Positions 63,513-64,000 of a stretch of DNA of 64,000 bases are shown in pieces; the first letter of the stretch is position 1; every line of letters begins with the position of its first letter. A program made the translations under genes and the position numbers. The notes beneath the pieces are model-generated. The model saw only the letters and a program-made list of their open reading frames with translations. It did not search any database and was not told the DNA's origin. Source of the DNA: Chamaecrista fasciculata (Eukaryota > Streptophyta > Magnoliopsida > Fabales > Fabaceae); NCBI GenBank assembly GCA_003254925.1, contig QANZ01016666.1, positions 46,502 through 110,501 on the forward strand. The letters are read 5' to 3'.

Positions 63513-63779
63513 TGTATGTAACGTTTGATTTGACATTTATAGTTATTCAGTGATTAAATAGTATATTTCTATTATTCAATGACTAAATCGTTAGAAGTGT
63601 GAAAATTAAAAGACCAAATAATAAATTTTTACTTTCTTAAATCTCATCTACTACATTCTCTCTCCTATTATTTATACACTTAGCCAATTATCAAGTTCTA
63701 CATATTTATTTATTATTTTTTAAATTTTAAATTTAATTATTTTTGACCAACCAAAAGCACCCTCACACATATAATATAA

Positions 63780-63815
63780 CTAGGGGCTTGGCGTGCCCTA
63801 CCGGGCACGCCAATA
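63780..63815 (-). mobile_element. Helitron-like 3' terminus
   Basis: A perfect 11-bp stem (63788-63798 with 63803-63813, loop TACC), spacer, then CTAG on the minus strand and a host T. The body would run past the end of the window. Confidence 0.6.
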
Positions 63816-64000
63816 TGAATGTAACGTTTGAATTGATTTAAAGTTGAAGATTATATTAAATTTTTATATTGATAAAAGAGTAAGTTTGAGACCAATTTGA
63901 GAAATTATAAAATATTTAGGACCAATTTGAAATTACCTCATATGGGGAGAGTGAGTGGGGAGAGAGAGTGGTGGCATTTTTAATTTTTAATTGTTTTTTA

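Overview
The window looks like a piece of a eudicot (probably rosid) nuclear chromosome. It is AT-rich, its genes are split by GT-AG introns, and its proteins match plant nuclear families. It is also littered with short transposon derivatives. I place nine protein-coding genes, all supported by exon-by-exon phase checks, plus one broken gene copy. All product names come from recognising conserved protein motifs; no database search was possible.

Layout. 458-2876 (-): cytochrome c. 6493-14014 (+): a two-KH-domain RNA-binding protein with a long Q/G/P/Y-rich tail. 17151-19407 (+): 60S ribosomal protein L7/uL30. 20207-22917 (-): RNase P/MRP subunit p29 (POP4), convergent with L7. 26665-30036 (-): DEAD-box RNA helicase 42 (Prp5 type), one coding exon behind a 1.8-kb leader intron. 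33367-38398 (-): PWWP-domain protein of the At1g51745 type. 41534-48167 (+): AIM25-like mitochondrial scramblase-family protein. 54156-55717 (-): bS6-type ribosomal protein with an acidic tail. 59185-61184 (-): CDR1-like secreted aspartic protease. This is a housekeeping-rich neighbourhood (respiration, ribosomes, RNA processing and splicing), but the genes form no operon or pathway. Several have a leader intron.

The spaces between genes, and several introns, hold most of the unusual content. Examples are a Harbinger-like 1.1-kb element whose interior is a ~30-bp minisatellite that reverses orientation midway (56893-58036), and a hAT-type miniature element with a perfect 8-bp target duplication (58116-58443). 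A three-layer nest (SINE, then hAT element, then hAT element) lies at 39350-40760. There are three Helitron-like 3' ends, a poly(T) SINE with a 17-bp target repeat, and four fold-back elements with long inverted repeats. The spacer between the scramblase and bS6 genes carries a ~1-kb direct duplication flanking a decayed SPT5 gene fragment and a stripped LTR element. Three single N bases (4472, 14605, 53536) mark likely assembly joins, and two of them lie in duplicated sequence.
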